Assembly (NCBI RefSeq): GCF_910583865.1
Contig: NZ_CAJTYX010000007.1
Location: 1 to 64,000 of the forward strand
DNA from: an uncultured Muribaculum sp.
Lineage (GTDB): Bacteria; Bacteroidota; Bacteroidia; Bacteroidales; Muribaculaceae
Reading direction: 5' to 3'
Length of the DNA: 64,000 bases
The notes beneath the pieces were generated by a model. It saw only the letters and a program-made list of their open reading frames with translations, was not told the DNA's origin and searched no databases. Position 1 is the first letter of the stretch. The number at the start of each line of letters is the position of its first letter. Position numbers and translations under genes: made by a program. Shown in pieces: positions 41,224-50,329 of the stretch.

Positions 41224-42288
41224 TTATTTCAAAACAATCTTACGCACGTCGGATCCCCTGCGCATGAGATATACGCCTTTGGATGGCCGGGATACCTTGA
41301 TCCCCTGAAGGGTGTAGTAATCTGCTGTGGTGTCGGTCACGTCACGCGCCGGCGCGTCGATACCCGATGTTGAGGAATAGGCTTTTGGGGTGTACCCATC
41401 GTGGAGGGTCTGGTAGTTGGTCCATCCCACACGCTCGCCGGGCTTCACTCCGTAAAACACTATGTCCACCGTGTTGATCGGGAAAGCATAGGTGTCGGAA
41501 GTGCGCTTGTAGGTGAACAGGTTCCAGCACTTCTCGGCTTTTCCGGTGTAGGAGATGTCCTCCGGGCCGTTACCTTTGGTGGACGGGAGGGGGAACGAGG
41601 CCACGCGCGACACCGCGCCGAGCTGGTCGGTCGTTCCGGAATCCATCTTCTTGCCGTCGAATGCCGTTGGGGCGGCCTCCGTGAAGTCGCTCGTGATTCT
41701 TACGGTCGATGGTGCGTCGACTGTCAGATATACGCCGGTTATGTCCTCGGTATGGCTCAATGGGTTGTCGGCATCGTTGATTCGGCCTTTGTCGCCGGAA
41801 AGCATGAAGAAGCGTATGCGTATGTCGCCACCCGTGGGCGGCACGTCGACAAGCTCGTTGTTCACGTAGTACTGCTCGGGGACTGTGACGTAGCAGAGGC
41901 CGTTGTCGGACATCTCCGCCTTGAGCACCGCACCGTTGACCAAGCCTTCTTTCAAGGCCAAATCCACATGGTAGTTCTGCGTGCCCTTATGGCTCGTGGC
42001 GTTGGAGGTTAGGTCGCCGAACTTTCCCTTGGCGTCGGTGTGGGTGGTGGTGCCATGTTCCCATTCTGTCAGTTCCTCGTTGACGGTCAGTGTACTGTAT
42101 TCAGGTTGGTAGAATGCCTGGAGCGATATTTGTTTGTTGTTGCGATACCAAGGCTCGCCGAGCGCCTGGTTGAAGGGATTGTCGATGAGCGCCTGCGAGG
42201 CATCGATGCTGAATCCATGGTAGTCGGTCTGTGCGCCGGACGGGAGAGTCAGTAGTGCCGAAGCACCGAGAAGTAGAAATTTTTTCAT
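41224..42288 (-). CDS. Secreted protein with sorting-domain-like C-terminus
   Basis: A 354-residue exported protein (MKKFLLLGASALLTLPSGAQ signal). The body is predicted beta-rich and I do not recognise it. The last 45 residues (ADYYTLQGIKVSRPSKGVYL, ending VRKIVLK) match the Por-secretion-type tail common in Bacteroidales. It is the last gene of the operon, separated from the phosphoesterase gene by 116 nt that contain two hairpins, so its expression may be set separately. Confidence 0.6.
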   Translation of the reverse strand: MKKFLLLGASALLTLPSGAQTDYHGFSIDASQALIDNPFNQALGEPWYRNNKQISLQAFYQPEYSTLTVNEELTEWEHGTTTHTDAKGKFGDLTSNATSHKGTQNYHVDLALKEGLVNGAVLKAEMSDNGLCYVTVPEQYYVNNELVDVPPTGGDIRIRFFMLSGDKGRINDADNPLSHTEDITGVYLTVDAPSTVRITSDFTEAAPTAFDGKKMDSGTTDQLGAVSRVASFPLPSTKGNGPEDISYTGKAEKCWNLFTYKRTSDTYAFPINTVDIVFYGVKPGERVGWTNYQTLHDGYTPKAYSSTSGIDAPARDVTDTTADYYTLQGIKVSRPSKGVYLMRRGSDVRKIVLK

Positions 42289-42320
42289 GAATCTTTAAGT
42301 TTGGGATTAGAAGTGTATTT

Positions 42321-42369
42321 CCTGATAAGTGGCCATCTGTACGTTTGCGGCGGATGGCCACTTATCAGG
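42321..42369. terminator. 17-bp perfect hairpin before the last operon gene
   Basis: CCTGATAAGTGGCCATC (42321-42337) pairs perfectly with 42353-42369; a 2-nt bulge would let pairing extend further. There is no T-run. It is a likely attenuator, stabiliser or processing site within the operon. Confidence 0.5.
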
Positions 42370-42381
42370 GGAAATAGGTTT

Positions 42382-42405
42382 AGAGGCTGTTTTTAAACAA
42401 CCTCT
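42382..42405. repeat. AGAGGCTGTTT..AAACAACCTCT dyad overlapping a stop codon
   Basis: Near-perfect 11-bp arms with one mismatch. The right arm runs into the phosphoesterase stop codon (42405-42407). Other copies: 34582-34607 and 5109-5134. Confidence 0.55.
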
Positions 42406-44045
42406 TATTCTGCGGGAGCGGGACGGTTGAGCACGGTCGTGAACTTGCGGCCCGACAAATCGGTAAACTCGATGGTGACGGGTGAGTCGGCGGTAGACGC
42501 CTGTGCGCGGAACATGTGGGCTGTGGATTCCGGATTAAGTCCGCTGTCCCACTTCGGATACTCTTTCTTTATAGGAACGAGATATTTTGTGATGAGGTAA
42601 GGGTCGGGCATCTTAACACGCTTCACGGCAAGCTCCCGGCCGTTCTCTATCATTTTCACAGTGCATCCCGGTTCCCATGCCCACACGTTGGCCTGCACCA
42701 CGTTGGTGTTGGCGCTGTTGCCCGGCAGGTAGGAGCTGGTGAATTCGCGATCATCGACCGTGAGGGTGTTGAGGTCATATGCGCGTATCTGATGGTCGAC
42801 AGGAAGCTCGTAGCCTTTGAATATGTGCTGTGCGGTGCCCGACGACAGATTCCATATGCCCATTCCCCATGGCGTGCCGTCGAGACATAGCGGCAGGTTG
42901 GGCTTGTAGGGCTTGTAGCCCGCCGGCCACCATCCGCCGTTGGTGCCGGCATAGTTGTATTCGCGGATGTTGCCTTCGGGAGTGTGTTGGAAATGGTTCT
43001 TGTGGGAATGGCCGGAGAACACCTTCACGTTGGTGAAATCCTTCAGCAGAGCTCCGAGCTGTGGGCCTCCGTCGTCGAAGCGGTAGACCTTGCTCACCTG
43101 CACACCTTCGGCTTCCGGATAGGTCAGCAGGATGCCGTGCATGGTGATGAATAGCGGTGCGGTCTTGTCCTTTATTGTCGCGAGGTCCTTCTCGATCCAT
43201 TGGAGCTGTTCCTTTGTGTAGGCGGTGGTGTAAGAACGCTTGCCCGACACTCCCGGCGCCGCCCCCGGGTTGGTGTAAACGATATTGTCCGTGACGATGA
43301 AGTGTGCGCCGCCACGGTTGAACGAGTAGTAGCTCGGCCCTACATGCGAGTGCCATGTCGACGCGCTCGCCAGATCGCCCTCGATGAAAGGGTCGTTGTC
43401 ATGGTTGCCCATTGTATGGTAGACGGGGGCGTTGACCTTGAAGTCGGCATTGAACCGGTCGAGAGTGTAGCCGAAACCGTTGGCCACGAACCAGTCGCAG
43501 ATGATGTCGCCGAGAGTGACCACGATGGGACTTGTTCCTGCGGTCTTTAGCGAGTCGATGGCGCGGTTGATCTGAGGCACGTACATGTTCTTCAAAAGCT
43601 CCACGTCGCCGGCGCGGTCGGAGATCTGCGGGTCGGCGATGGCTATTATCGACAGCGGCTTGCAGTCGGTGGCTTTCAGGATGAAGTCGACTCCCGAAGG
43701 AGCGTTCTTGTTGACGTTCTGCCAGAATTTGGGGCGGTTGTTGTCAAGGAAGGTTGCCGGTTCGTAGCCGTCGGGAGTGGAGACGAACATATAGCCCAGA
43801 GGCACTTCCGATTTGAGGGAGTATCTTCCGTCGGCATCGGTCGTTACGATGTCGTAGCCATCCGACACGGCTACATCTGCGAGAGGCATCCCCTCTGCGG
43901 TCTTTACCGTGCCTTGTACGTAGACTTCCTTCGGAGCGGGCTGTTTGATGGGAGGTGCGCCGAAATATTCTTTGTCGTCGGAGCAGCCCGATATGATTGC
44001 GGATGTCATGGCGGCGACACCCATGTATTTGATGAGTCGGTTCAT
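42405..44045 (-). CDS. Calcineurin-like phosphoesterase (lipoprotein)
   Basis: A 546-residue lipoprotein (AIISGCSDDK, Cys21) with three parts: an N-terminal carboxypeptidase-regulatory/metallophosphatase-N domain (YVQGTVKTAEGMPLADVAVS), the metallophosphatase core and a C-terminal beta domain (IEFTDLSGRKFTTVL). Metal motifs seen are ADPQISD (DxQ rather than DxH), TLGDII, MGNHDND, MHGI and SGHSHKNH. Probably a periplasmic or surface phosphatase or phosphodiesterase. It is a clear paralogue of the gene at 58023. It lies in the minus-strand operon, 9 nt after a small gene. Confidence 0.9.
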   Translation of the reverse strand: MNRLIKYMGVAAMTSAIISGCSDDKEYFGAPPIKQPAPKEVYVQGTVKTAEGMPLADVAVSDGYDIVTTDADGRYSLKSEVPLGYMFVSTPDGYEPATFLDNNRPKFWQNVNKNAPSGVDFILKATDCKPLSIIAIADPQISDRAGDVELLKNMYVPQINRAIDSLKTAGTSPIVVTLGDIICDWFVANGFGYTLDRFNADFKVNAPVYHTMGNHDNDPFIEGDLASASTWHSHVGPSYYSFNRGGAHFIVTDNIVYTNPGAAPGVSGKRSYTTAYTKEQLQWIEKDLATIKDKTAPLFITMHGILLTYPEAEGVQVSKVYRFDDGGPQLGALLKDFTNVKVFSGHSHKNHFQHTPEGNIREYNYAGTNGGWWPAGYKPYKPNLPLCLDGTPWGMGIWNLSSGTAQHIFKGYELPVDHQIRAYDLNTLTVDDREFTSSYLPGNSANTNVVQANVWAWEPGCTVKMIENGRELAVKRVKMPDPYLITKYLVPIKKEYPKWDSGLNPESTAHMFRAQASTADSPVTIEFTDLSGRKFTTVLNRPAPAE

Positions 44046-44054
44046 GGTAGTGGA

Positions 44055-44387
44055 TTATCCTTTGCAGTGTATCTGAATGTTTAGGAAGAGCTTGCCACCG
44101 TCGATGTCGGCTACCAGACGCAGCCAGTTGCCGAAATTCGGGGCTACCTTGACGGGATGTAGCCCTATGCCGGTGAAACTTACGGGAGTAGTCCCGTCGG
44201 AGGCCCAGTTGACACCGTCGTGCGAGATTTCTACGTGTGCCGTAATCGTGGGTCTTTCACCTTCGGCATGTTCGATCATTATGAAGAAGATGGCTTCATC
44301 GGCCCAGCCGGCCTCATAGGGATGGGTCTCCAGATGTCCGGCGAACCACTTCTTTATCTCAAGGTGTGATGCATTGAATTGTTTCAT
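44055..44387 (-). CDS. Small protein of unknown function in the uptake operon
   Basis: A 110-residue protein without a signal peptide and with an alternating hydrophobic pattern typical of beta-strands (TAHVEISHDGVNWASDG, FGNWLRLVADIDGGKLFLNI). The HVEISHDGVNW segment looks like a jelly-roll or carbohydrate-binding strand, but no family is recognised. It lies 36 nt after the gene at 44424 and 9 nt before the phosphoesterase gene. Its cytoplasmic prediction is unusual for the locus. Confidence 0.55.
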   Translation of the reverse strand: MKQFNASHLEIKKWFAGHLETHPYEAGWADEAIFFIMIEHAEGERPTITAHVEISHDGVNWASDGTTPVSFTGIGLHPVKVAPNFGNWLRLVADIDGGKLFLNIQIHCKG

Positions 44388-44423
44388 GATGATTGTTGGA
44401 GGTTGATGGATGGGGTGGTATGG

Positions 44424-45374
44424 TTACTCCTGCGACACGACTACGGAGTCGATGTAGAAGTAGACGCGTCGGTCCTGGTCGGTCTCTACCCAGAAGAGCG
44501 GGTTGATGAGGTTATCGATGCGGTGATAGCCGGGGACATTCGTGACATGAGTGCCGCGCAGGTCCCATATGCGATCCTGGCACTGGAATTCCACATACTC
44601 GCGGTTGAGCGTGTCGATCTTAAGCCGCATGTACTGCCAGTTGAGCTTGCAGTCGGTCTCGTTGTAGATGAGCTTCTGGTGGGAGTCGGGAATCACCTGG
44701 AATGCCTCGTGGCGTCCGTCGGGATAGCGTCGTCCGAACCACCAAGGGTCGATGCCTCTCTTACACCAGTCTCCTTCAAGTCCGAATGCCCATTCCTTGT
44801 CGGTGACATCGGCGGAATTCTCTATTTCCCAGCGCTGTACGAGGTTGCCGTTGAAGCAGTTGAGATGACGGACTCCCACCTGGTAGCGCTCGCCGCGTTC
44901 CTGTATGTCGAATCCCATGCCAAAGGCACGTATGCTCTTCTCGTGGAGTCCCGGCTGCGGAGTGCCCTCGGGGTCGAGTGTGTCCTGCTCTGCGGTATAG
45001 GAGAACCAGCATTCTATCTGTAGGAAGCGGCTTCCGGGCCGGTAGAACGACAGGCGCTTTATGGCGTGGCCCATCGACCCCGGAGCCGGTATATCCTCGT
45101 AGCGTGAATGTACGGGGCGCGTCGATAGTTTCAGGCTGAACGTTCCGGACATTGCCCCGTGGGTACCGGGATAGCGGTAGGTGGCCGAACTGAGCATAAC
45201 CGGAGGCCATTGGTCCTTGTTAACGAGGGTCTTTGGTACGTCGAAATCGGGATATTCCGTGAAATTGGGGAGCAGCGTCATCCAGCCGTTGAAGCCTGTG
45301 TTGAACACGTCGTAGCATAATACCCTTTCGAGGGGCTGGAAGCGACTCCGGAGTAATATTTCGTCTACACTCAT
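44424..45374 (-). CDS. Conserved-looking protein of unknown function (jelly-roll-like)
   Basis: A 316-residue protein without a signal peptide. It is rich in aromatic residues and predicted beta-strands (LLPNFTEYPDF, FLQIECWFSYTAEQ, WQYMRLKIDTLNREYVEFQC, RRVYFYIDSVVV). The C-terminal pattern resembles concanavalin-like or glycan-binding folds, possibly the DUF6772 type; I am not sure. It is next to SusD (108-nt gap with a 9-bp repeat tract) and before the small 110-aa gene. The pair 44424 and 44055 may work together inside the cell on an imported compound. Confidence 0.5.
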   Translation of the reverse strand: MSVDEILLRSRFQPLERVLCYDVFNTGFNGWMTLLPNFTEYPDFDVPKTLVNKDQWPPVMLSSATYRYPGTHGAMSGTFSLKLSTRPVHSRYEDIPAPGSMGHAIKRLSFYRPGSRFLQIECWFSYTAEQDTLDPEGTPQPGLHEKSIRAFGMGFDIQERGERYQVGVRHLNCFNGNLVQRWEIENSADVTDKEWAFGLEGDWCKRGIDPWWFGRRYPDGRHEAFQVIPDSHQKLIYNETDCKLNWQYMRLKIDTLNREYVEFQCQDRIWDLRGTHVTNVPGYHRIDNLINPLFWVETDQDRRVYFYIDSVVVSQE

Positions 45375-45432
45375 TGTGCGATTGTTTTAAATCAGTAATA
45401 TAATTGAGATTTGTAAATCGGATTGGTGGACT

Positions 45433-45468
45433 GTCCGAACTGCCAGACTTGTCTGAACTGTCCGACAG
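45433..45468. repeat. 9-bp-period GTCCGAACT/GTCTGAACT tract
   Basis: Units gtccgaact, gccagactt, gtctgaact and gtccgacag occupy the only sizeable gap (108 nt) between SusD and the next operon gene. Confidence 0.75.
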
Positions 45469-45482
45469 TCCATTCTGTTGCC

Positions 45483-47183
45483 TTACCATCCGGGATTGTT
45501 CTGGATCTTCCCGTTGGATATGTCGACATCCACGAATGGTAGGGGGAGGAGCGGCAGGCGCGGATCAAACTTGCGCGGGAGCACGCGTGCGATCTTGCCG
45601 GCATCGAACATGGGCTTGAAGTCGGCCATTCCGTATTCGTCAATCTCGGGTGTGCCGGGCCAGTAATATTCGCCATTCTTCTCCATGTCGGCCATGCCTG
45701 ATTTGTTGGGAAAAGCGTAGTAGTCATGGCTGAAGGCTTTCTCCATCCAGCCCTCCCAACGGAGCAGGTCGAAGAACCGGCGTCCTTCCCAGGCGAATTC
45801 CACGCGGCGTTCGCGGCGTATGGCCAGACGCATGCTGTTCTGGTCGGCCATGGCCAGCGCCGGATAAGCCGTCACGTTGTCACGGGTGGTCTTGTAGGCA
45901 CGTGCGCGCACGTCGTTGATGGCGTTGAGCATGGCGTTGTCAAGTTCGTTGAGTTCCACCTTCGCCTCGGCATACATCAGCAGTACGTCGGCATAGCGTA
46001 TGATGACGGTCGGATTTTCGCTCTGCATCTCGCCGGTGCGCCAGCTGTCCTGCGCACCTTTCCGGAGGCATGTGCCGGTCGTGGCGGCATATTGGTCGTT
46101 GACTTTCGAGTCCTTGTTCTTGACCGATTTCCCGTCGAGCAGCACGTTGGTCGCCTTGGGGCTGGGATCGAACACGCATCCGTAGATTACCGATCCGGGG
46201 GCGGCGAATGTCTCGCAGCAGCGCGGGTCGCGGTTGAGATAGGGATTTTTCGGGTCGAAGAGCGGCGATTCGTCGATTGGCTTCCCGTCGGTGCACTCGT
46301 AGGCCGCAAGAAGATCCCAGGAAGGATTGGCCACTGCCTGTCCGTTGACGGTGCGCAGCATGAATGTCTTTACGTCGTCCGACTGCTCGAGTTCCACCGA
46401 CTTGGGTATGCAGAATATGAATTCGCCGTTGTCCATGGTCTTGTCGCGGAACAGCTCGCCGTAGTCGGGATAGAGGGAGTATTGTTTGGAGTCGATGACC
46501 GCTTTGGCGGCGTCGCGCGCTATCTCCCAGTCCTTCATCGTAAGGGCTATGCGGCATTTCAGGGATGCCGCCACGTAGCGGTTGACACGCCATATGCCGT
46601 TGACCACGTTGCTTTCGGGAAGGTTCTCGATGGCATAGTCGTAGTCGGAGTATATTGTCGGAAGTATGTCGGCCACGGGAGTGCGGCCCATCTGCCTCCC
46701 CTCCTCGATGGTGATTGCCGTGGTGAAGAAGGGCACGTCGCCCCAAAGGGTTATCAGGCGTGCATAGAAGAACGCACGGAACATGCGGGCCTCTCCAGCC
46801 AGACGTTTCGCCTCGTCGGAGTCGTAGCCAAGCTCGTCGAGGCTTTCGAGCACTCGGTTGCAACGGCTGATGGCCTTATAGGTGTTTTCCCATGTCGTCT
46901 GTATCCATCCGGTGGTGCTCGACAGTGTACCGGAAGGGACGTCGTACACCTTGTTGCGGTGTGAGAAGTCGTCGGTGTGTCCGTCGGTAAACCATCGCTT
47001 TTCGAGATTGTAGGGATAGTCGCGGTAGAGGTCGTTGACCGATATGCGCACTTCCTCGAGCTTGGAGTTCCAGGTGCCGGATGACGGCTGGGTGAGCGGC
47101 TGTAGGTCGAGGTCGGCACACGATGTGGCGAGTAGCATCGCGGTGCAGAATATGGCGCTCTGATATATTGCTGTTGCTTTCAT
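45483..47183 (-). CDS. SusD/RagB-family lipoprotein of the phosphatase-rich locus
   Basis: A 566-residue lipoprotein (LLATSCADLD, Cys22). SusD family features: LQPLTQPSSGTWNSKLEEV near the N-terminus, helical repeats (RMFRAFFYARLITLWGDVPF, YVAASLKCRIALTMKDWEIA), LLMYAEAKVELNELDNAMLN and the closing RRERRVEFAWEGRRFFDLLR. It is the substrate-binding lid for the SusC encoded 18 nt upstream. Confidence 0.95.
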   Translation of the reverse strand: MKATAIYQSAIFCTAMLLATSCADLDLQPLTQPSSGTWNSKLEEVRISVNDLYRDYPYNLEKRWFTDGHTDDFSHRNKVYDVPSGTLSSTTGWIQTTWENTYKAISRCNRVLESLDELGYDSDEAKRLAGEARMFRAFFYARLITLWGDVPFFTTAITIEEGRQMGRTPVADILPTIYSDYDYAIENLPESNVVNGIWRVNRYVAASLKCRIALTMKDWEIARDAAKAVIDSKQYSLYPDYGELFRDKTMDNGEFIFCIPKSVELEQSDDVKTFMLRTVNGQAVANPSWDLLAAYECTDGKPIDESPLFDPKNPYLNRDPRCCETFAAPGSVIYGCVFDPSPKATNVLLDGKSVKNKDSKVNDQYAATTGTCLRKGAQDSWRTGEMQSENPTVIIRYADVLLMYAEAKVELNELDNAMLNAINDVRARAYKTTRDNVTAYPALAMADQNSMRLAIRRERRVEFAWEGRRFFDLLRWEGWMEKAFSHDYYAFPNKSGMADMEKNGEYYWPGTPEIDEYGMADFKPMFDAGKIARVLPRKFDPRLPLLPLPFVDVDISNGKIQNNPGW

Positions 47184-47201
47184 TTCAGTACATTCAAATG
47201 G

Positions 47202-50200
47202 TTAGAAGGAGAAGTCGAGGCCGAAAGTATAGGATGTGGCTATGTAGTTGGTGCCTCCCGAGTTGACTTCCGGATCCCATCCTTTAGGATAGTGATGGAA
47301 GCAGAATGGATCCTCCACGTTGAAATACACGCGCAGGTTGTTGAGGCGTATGGCGTTGACAAGATGCTTCGGGAAAGAGTAGCTGAGATTGATATTCTTC
47401 ACGCGGAAGTAGGAACCGTCCATAAGCCAGAAGTCTGACATCTCGTAGTTGTTCTTTTCGCCCGTGGCGTTGTTGAGGCGCGGATATTCTGCCTTCAGGT
47501 TCTGCTCCGGAGTGTTGTAGACGCTCCAGTACTTGCCCATGATGATCTCGGGGGCGGCGCGGAACGATGACTGGCGCACCATGGCCTCCGACATGCGCAC
47601 TTTCTGACGTCCGACGCCGTTGAACGCCGCCGACAAGCGTATCCCCTTGTATCCGGCGTTGATATATCCGCCGAAAAGCAGGTGGGGGAGCGAGGAGCCG
47701 AGCACCTCGCGGTCGTATGTGGTGTCGATCTTACCGTCGGGAGTTCCGTCGGCGCCTCCCAGGTCTTTGAAGCGGATGTCGCCGGGCCCTACGGCTGCGA
47801 TCAGTTTGGCCGAGTTGTCGACCTCTTCCTGGGTCTGGTAGATGCCGTCGGCACGGTAGCCGTAGAATGCCATGTATTCGTCACCTTCGCGTATGATGCA
47901 GTTGCCGCTGTACTGTACCTTTCCGCCGAGGTTGCCCATCTTGGAACGTGAGTCGGATATGTTGAATCCGGCTCCGTAGGTCCAGTCCTTGCCGATGTTG
48001 TCGTTCCAGGATACCTTCACCTCCCAGCCGCGCGTGTTCATGTCGCCGGCGTTTACTTCGGGGGCGTTATATCCGATGAAGAGCGGTATCTCGGTGGCTA
48101 TCAGCATATCCTTGGTTTTCTTGTAGTATATGTCGGCGGTGAGGTCGAGGCGGTTGTTTAACAGTCCGAGGTCGAAGCCTATGTCCCATGTGTGGGTCGA
48201 TTCCCAGGTGATGTCCTCCACGGCATATGCGATCTGAGCTCCGGAGGTCACGGCCTGCGGGCCTTTAGGACCGAACATTATGGCGTTGTTGAGGCTTACG
48301 GATGCCTGGTAGGGGTAGTTGCCTATGCGTTCGTTGCCGAGTGAGCCGTAGGAAGCGCGCAGCATAAGGTTGGAGAGCACGGGAGAGAGATGTTCCATGA
48401 ACTTCTCGTTGCTGATGCGCCAGCCTATTGATGCGGAGGGAAACCAGCCCCAGCGGTGTTTCTTGGCGAATCGCGACGATCCGTCGCCGCGTATGTTGGC
48501 CTGGATGAAGTAGCGGCGGTCGAAGTTGTACATCACGCGTCCGAAGAATGAGCGGTAAGCGTTCTCATAAGCGCTTCCCAGGGCTTCGAGCTGGTTCTTG
48601 TTGGCATTGTCGAGATATGGATAGTCGGGGAGGGTCATACCGTTGGAACCGGGTTTAAGCACCTCGTAGTCGTAGGTATAGTCCTCATATCCTGCGAGGA
48701 CGTTGACGGAGTGTATGCCGAATTCCTTGTCGAATGTCGCCGTGAGTGATTTCTCGAGCGCCCTTGAGTCGGCACGTGTCTCCAGAAGGTAGTTGGTCTC
48801 GTAGCCTACCACGTAGCCCAGGAGCTGGTCGGTGTCGAACGCGTCGTAGAATGGCACTGCACGCCGCATGTCCTTCACTTTCTGGAACGATAGGGTCGGT
48901 GTCACGGTGCCTTGTATCGTGAGAAACCGGAACGGCTTGTAGGTGAGCGATATCTTGCCGGTGAGATAGTCCATGGTGTTCTTCTTCGTACCTCCTTCGA
49001 GGAGCGCCCCCTCGAGATTGGTGCCCGACTGTCCGGCGGCGATGCGTCCGTCGGGATATGTGCCGGCATAGATCTGTGGATAACTGAGTGCGGCGCGTAT
49101 GGGACTGCCCGAGTGCGGGTCGTTCTTTATCGAGTGGCGCATGGAGAGGTCGACCGATGCCGTCCAGTTGTCGTTGAACTTTATGGTGTTGTTGGCGCGC
49201 AGGAATATACGCTGGTAGTCGGAGCCTTCGTAGAGGGCCTCTGTCTTTTCATATGAGGCGGAAATACGTGTCTTTACCTGCTTGTTGCCGTAGGAGAGGC
49301 TTACGTTGTGCTTCGTGCGCGGGGCTGTGGAGCGTAGTATGCGGTCGCGCCAGTCGTAGAGGGGATAGTCGATGGGATCGTAGAAATGATTGTCCATGTA
49401 CGACTCGATGTAATCCTTGGAGTAGGTGGGGTATTCACCGCCGGCAGGATTTCCGGCTTCGTTCCAGCGTGTCTCGTTTACAATCTGCATGTGGCGCACG
49501 GGATCGACCACATAGTCTGGGAATGAGGATGCGTGCATCAGGGAGAATTCCCCGTTGTAGCTGATCTTGAGGTCGCCTTCCTTCGCGCCTTTGGTGGTGA
49601 CGAGAATCACGCCGGCTGCCGCACGGGCGCCATAGATGGATGCTGCTGCGGCGTCCTTGAGCACGGATATCGACTCTACGTCGTCGGGATTGACGTTGTC
49701 TATGTCGTTGACGGGCGTGCCGTCAACAAGGATGAGAGGAGAACTGTCGCCCATGGTGGTCACGCCGCGCACCTTTATTGTGCCGCCCGCTCCGGGCATG
49801 CTGCCGCTGCGGGTGATGTCGAGTCCGGGGATTGCGCCCTGGAGGGCTGTAGACAGGTTGGGGGAGCGTTGTTTCTCAAGGCGGTCGGAGCCGATGGCAC
49901 CTACGGCGCCCGTTAGGTCTTTTTTCTTTACCGTGGCATAGCCGATGACCACCGTCTCCTCAAGCATCTGCACGTCGGGCTGCAGTTTGAAGTCGAGGTG
50001 TCCGTGTCCGGTCCATTTGGCCTGTTGCGGTTTGTAGCCGAGATAGGTGACCTTGATTTCGGAACCTGCGGGCACGTTCTTTATAGAGTATTTGCCGTCG
50101 ATGTCGGTCATGGCGGAGAGTTTGCCGCCCATGTCGGCCACGATAGCCCCTACCACCGGTTCGTCGGTCTCGTCGGTCACGGTGCCGCTCAAGGTCGATC

Positions 50201-50306
50201 CTTGTGCGGTTGCCGCGCCCGGTGAGAGCATTGCCGCCATCACGAGGATGGTGGCCGATGCTTTGCGCAGCGTGTCTATGAATGATTTCATTTTGTGGGA
50301 TTTCAT
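47202..50306 (-). CDS. SusC/RagA-family TonB-dependent transporter of the phosphatase-rich locus
   Basis: A 1034-residue outer-membrane importer. N-terminal signal, then a CarboxypepD_reg-like domain (LSGTVTDETDEPVVGAIVAD), a plug carrying VVIGYATVKKKDLTGAVGA and ILVDGTPVNDIDNVNPDDVE, and a beta-barrel ending TSYTFGLDFSF. A second in-frame ATG at 50291 is an equally good start. It is divergent in sequence from the SusC at 15975. It sits mid-operon behind the dehydrogenase, symporter and phosphatase genes, an uncommon order. Confidence 0.95.
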   Translation of the reverse strand: MKSHKMKSFIDTLRKASATILVMAAMLSPGAATAQGSTLSGTVTDETDEPVVGAIVADMGGKLSAMTDIDGKYSIKNVPAGSEIKVTYLGYKPQQAKWTGHGHLDFKLQPDVQMLEETVVIGYATVKKKDLTGAVGAIGSDRLEKQRSPNLSTALQGAIPGLDITRSGSMPGAGGTIKVRGVTTMGDSSPLILVDGTPVNDIDNVNPDDVESISVLKDAAAASIYGARAAAGVILVTTKGAKEGDLKISYNGEFSLMHASSFPDYVVDPVRHMQIVNETRWNEAGNPAGGEYPTYSKDYIESYMDNHFYDPIDYPLYDWRDRILRSTAPRTKHNVSLSYGNKQVKTRISASYEKTEALYEGSDYQRIFLRANNTIKFNDNWTASVDLSMRHSIKNDPHSGSPIRAALSYPQIYAGTYPDGRIAAGQSGTNLEGALLEGGTKKNTMDYLTGKISLTYKPFRFLTIQGTVTPTLSFQKVKDMRRAVPFYDAFDTDQLLGYVVGYETNYLLETRADSRALEKSLTATFDKEFGIHSVNVLAGYEDYTYDYEVLKPGSNGMTLPDYPYLDNANKNQLEALGSAYENAYRSFFGRVMYNFDRRYFIQANIRGDGSSRFAKKHRWGWFPSASIGWRISNEKFMEHLSPVLSNLMLRASYGSLGNERIGNYPYQASVSLNNAIMFGPKGPQAVTSGAQIAYAVEDITWESTHTWDIGFDLGLLNNRLDLTADIYYKKTKDMLIATEIPLFIGYNAPEVNAGDMNTRGWEVKVSWNDNIGKDWTYGAGFNISDSRSKMGNLGGKVQYSGNCIIREGDEYMAFYGYRADGIYQTQEEVDNSAKLIAAVGPGDIRFKDLGGADGTPDGKIDTTYDREVLGSSLPHLLFGGYINAGYKGIRLSAAFNGVGRQKVRMSEAMVRQSSFRAAPEIIMGKYWSVYNTPEQNLKAEYPRLNNATGEKNNYEMSDFWLMDGSYFRVKNINLSYSFPKHLVNAIRLNNLRVYFNVEDPFCFHHYPKGWDPEVNSGGTNYIATSYTFGLDFSF

Positions 50307-50329
50307 GATTTTTCTGATGGATTAGGTTG

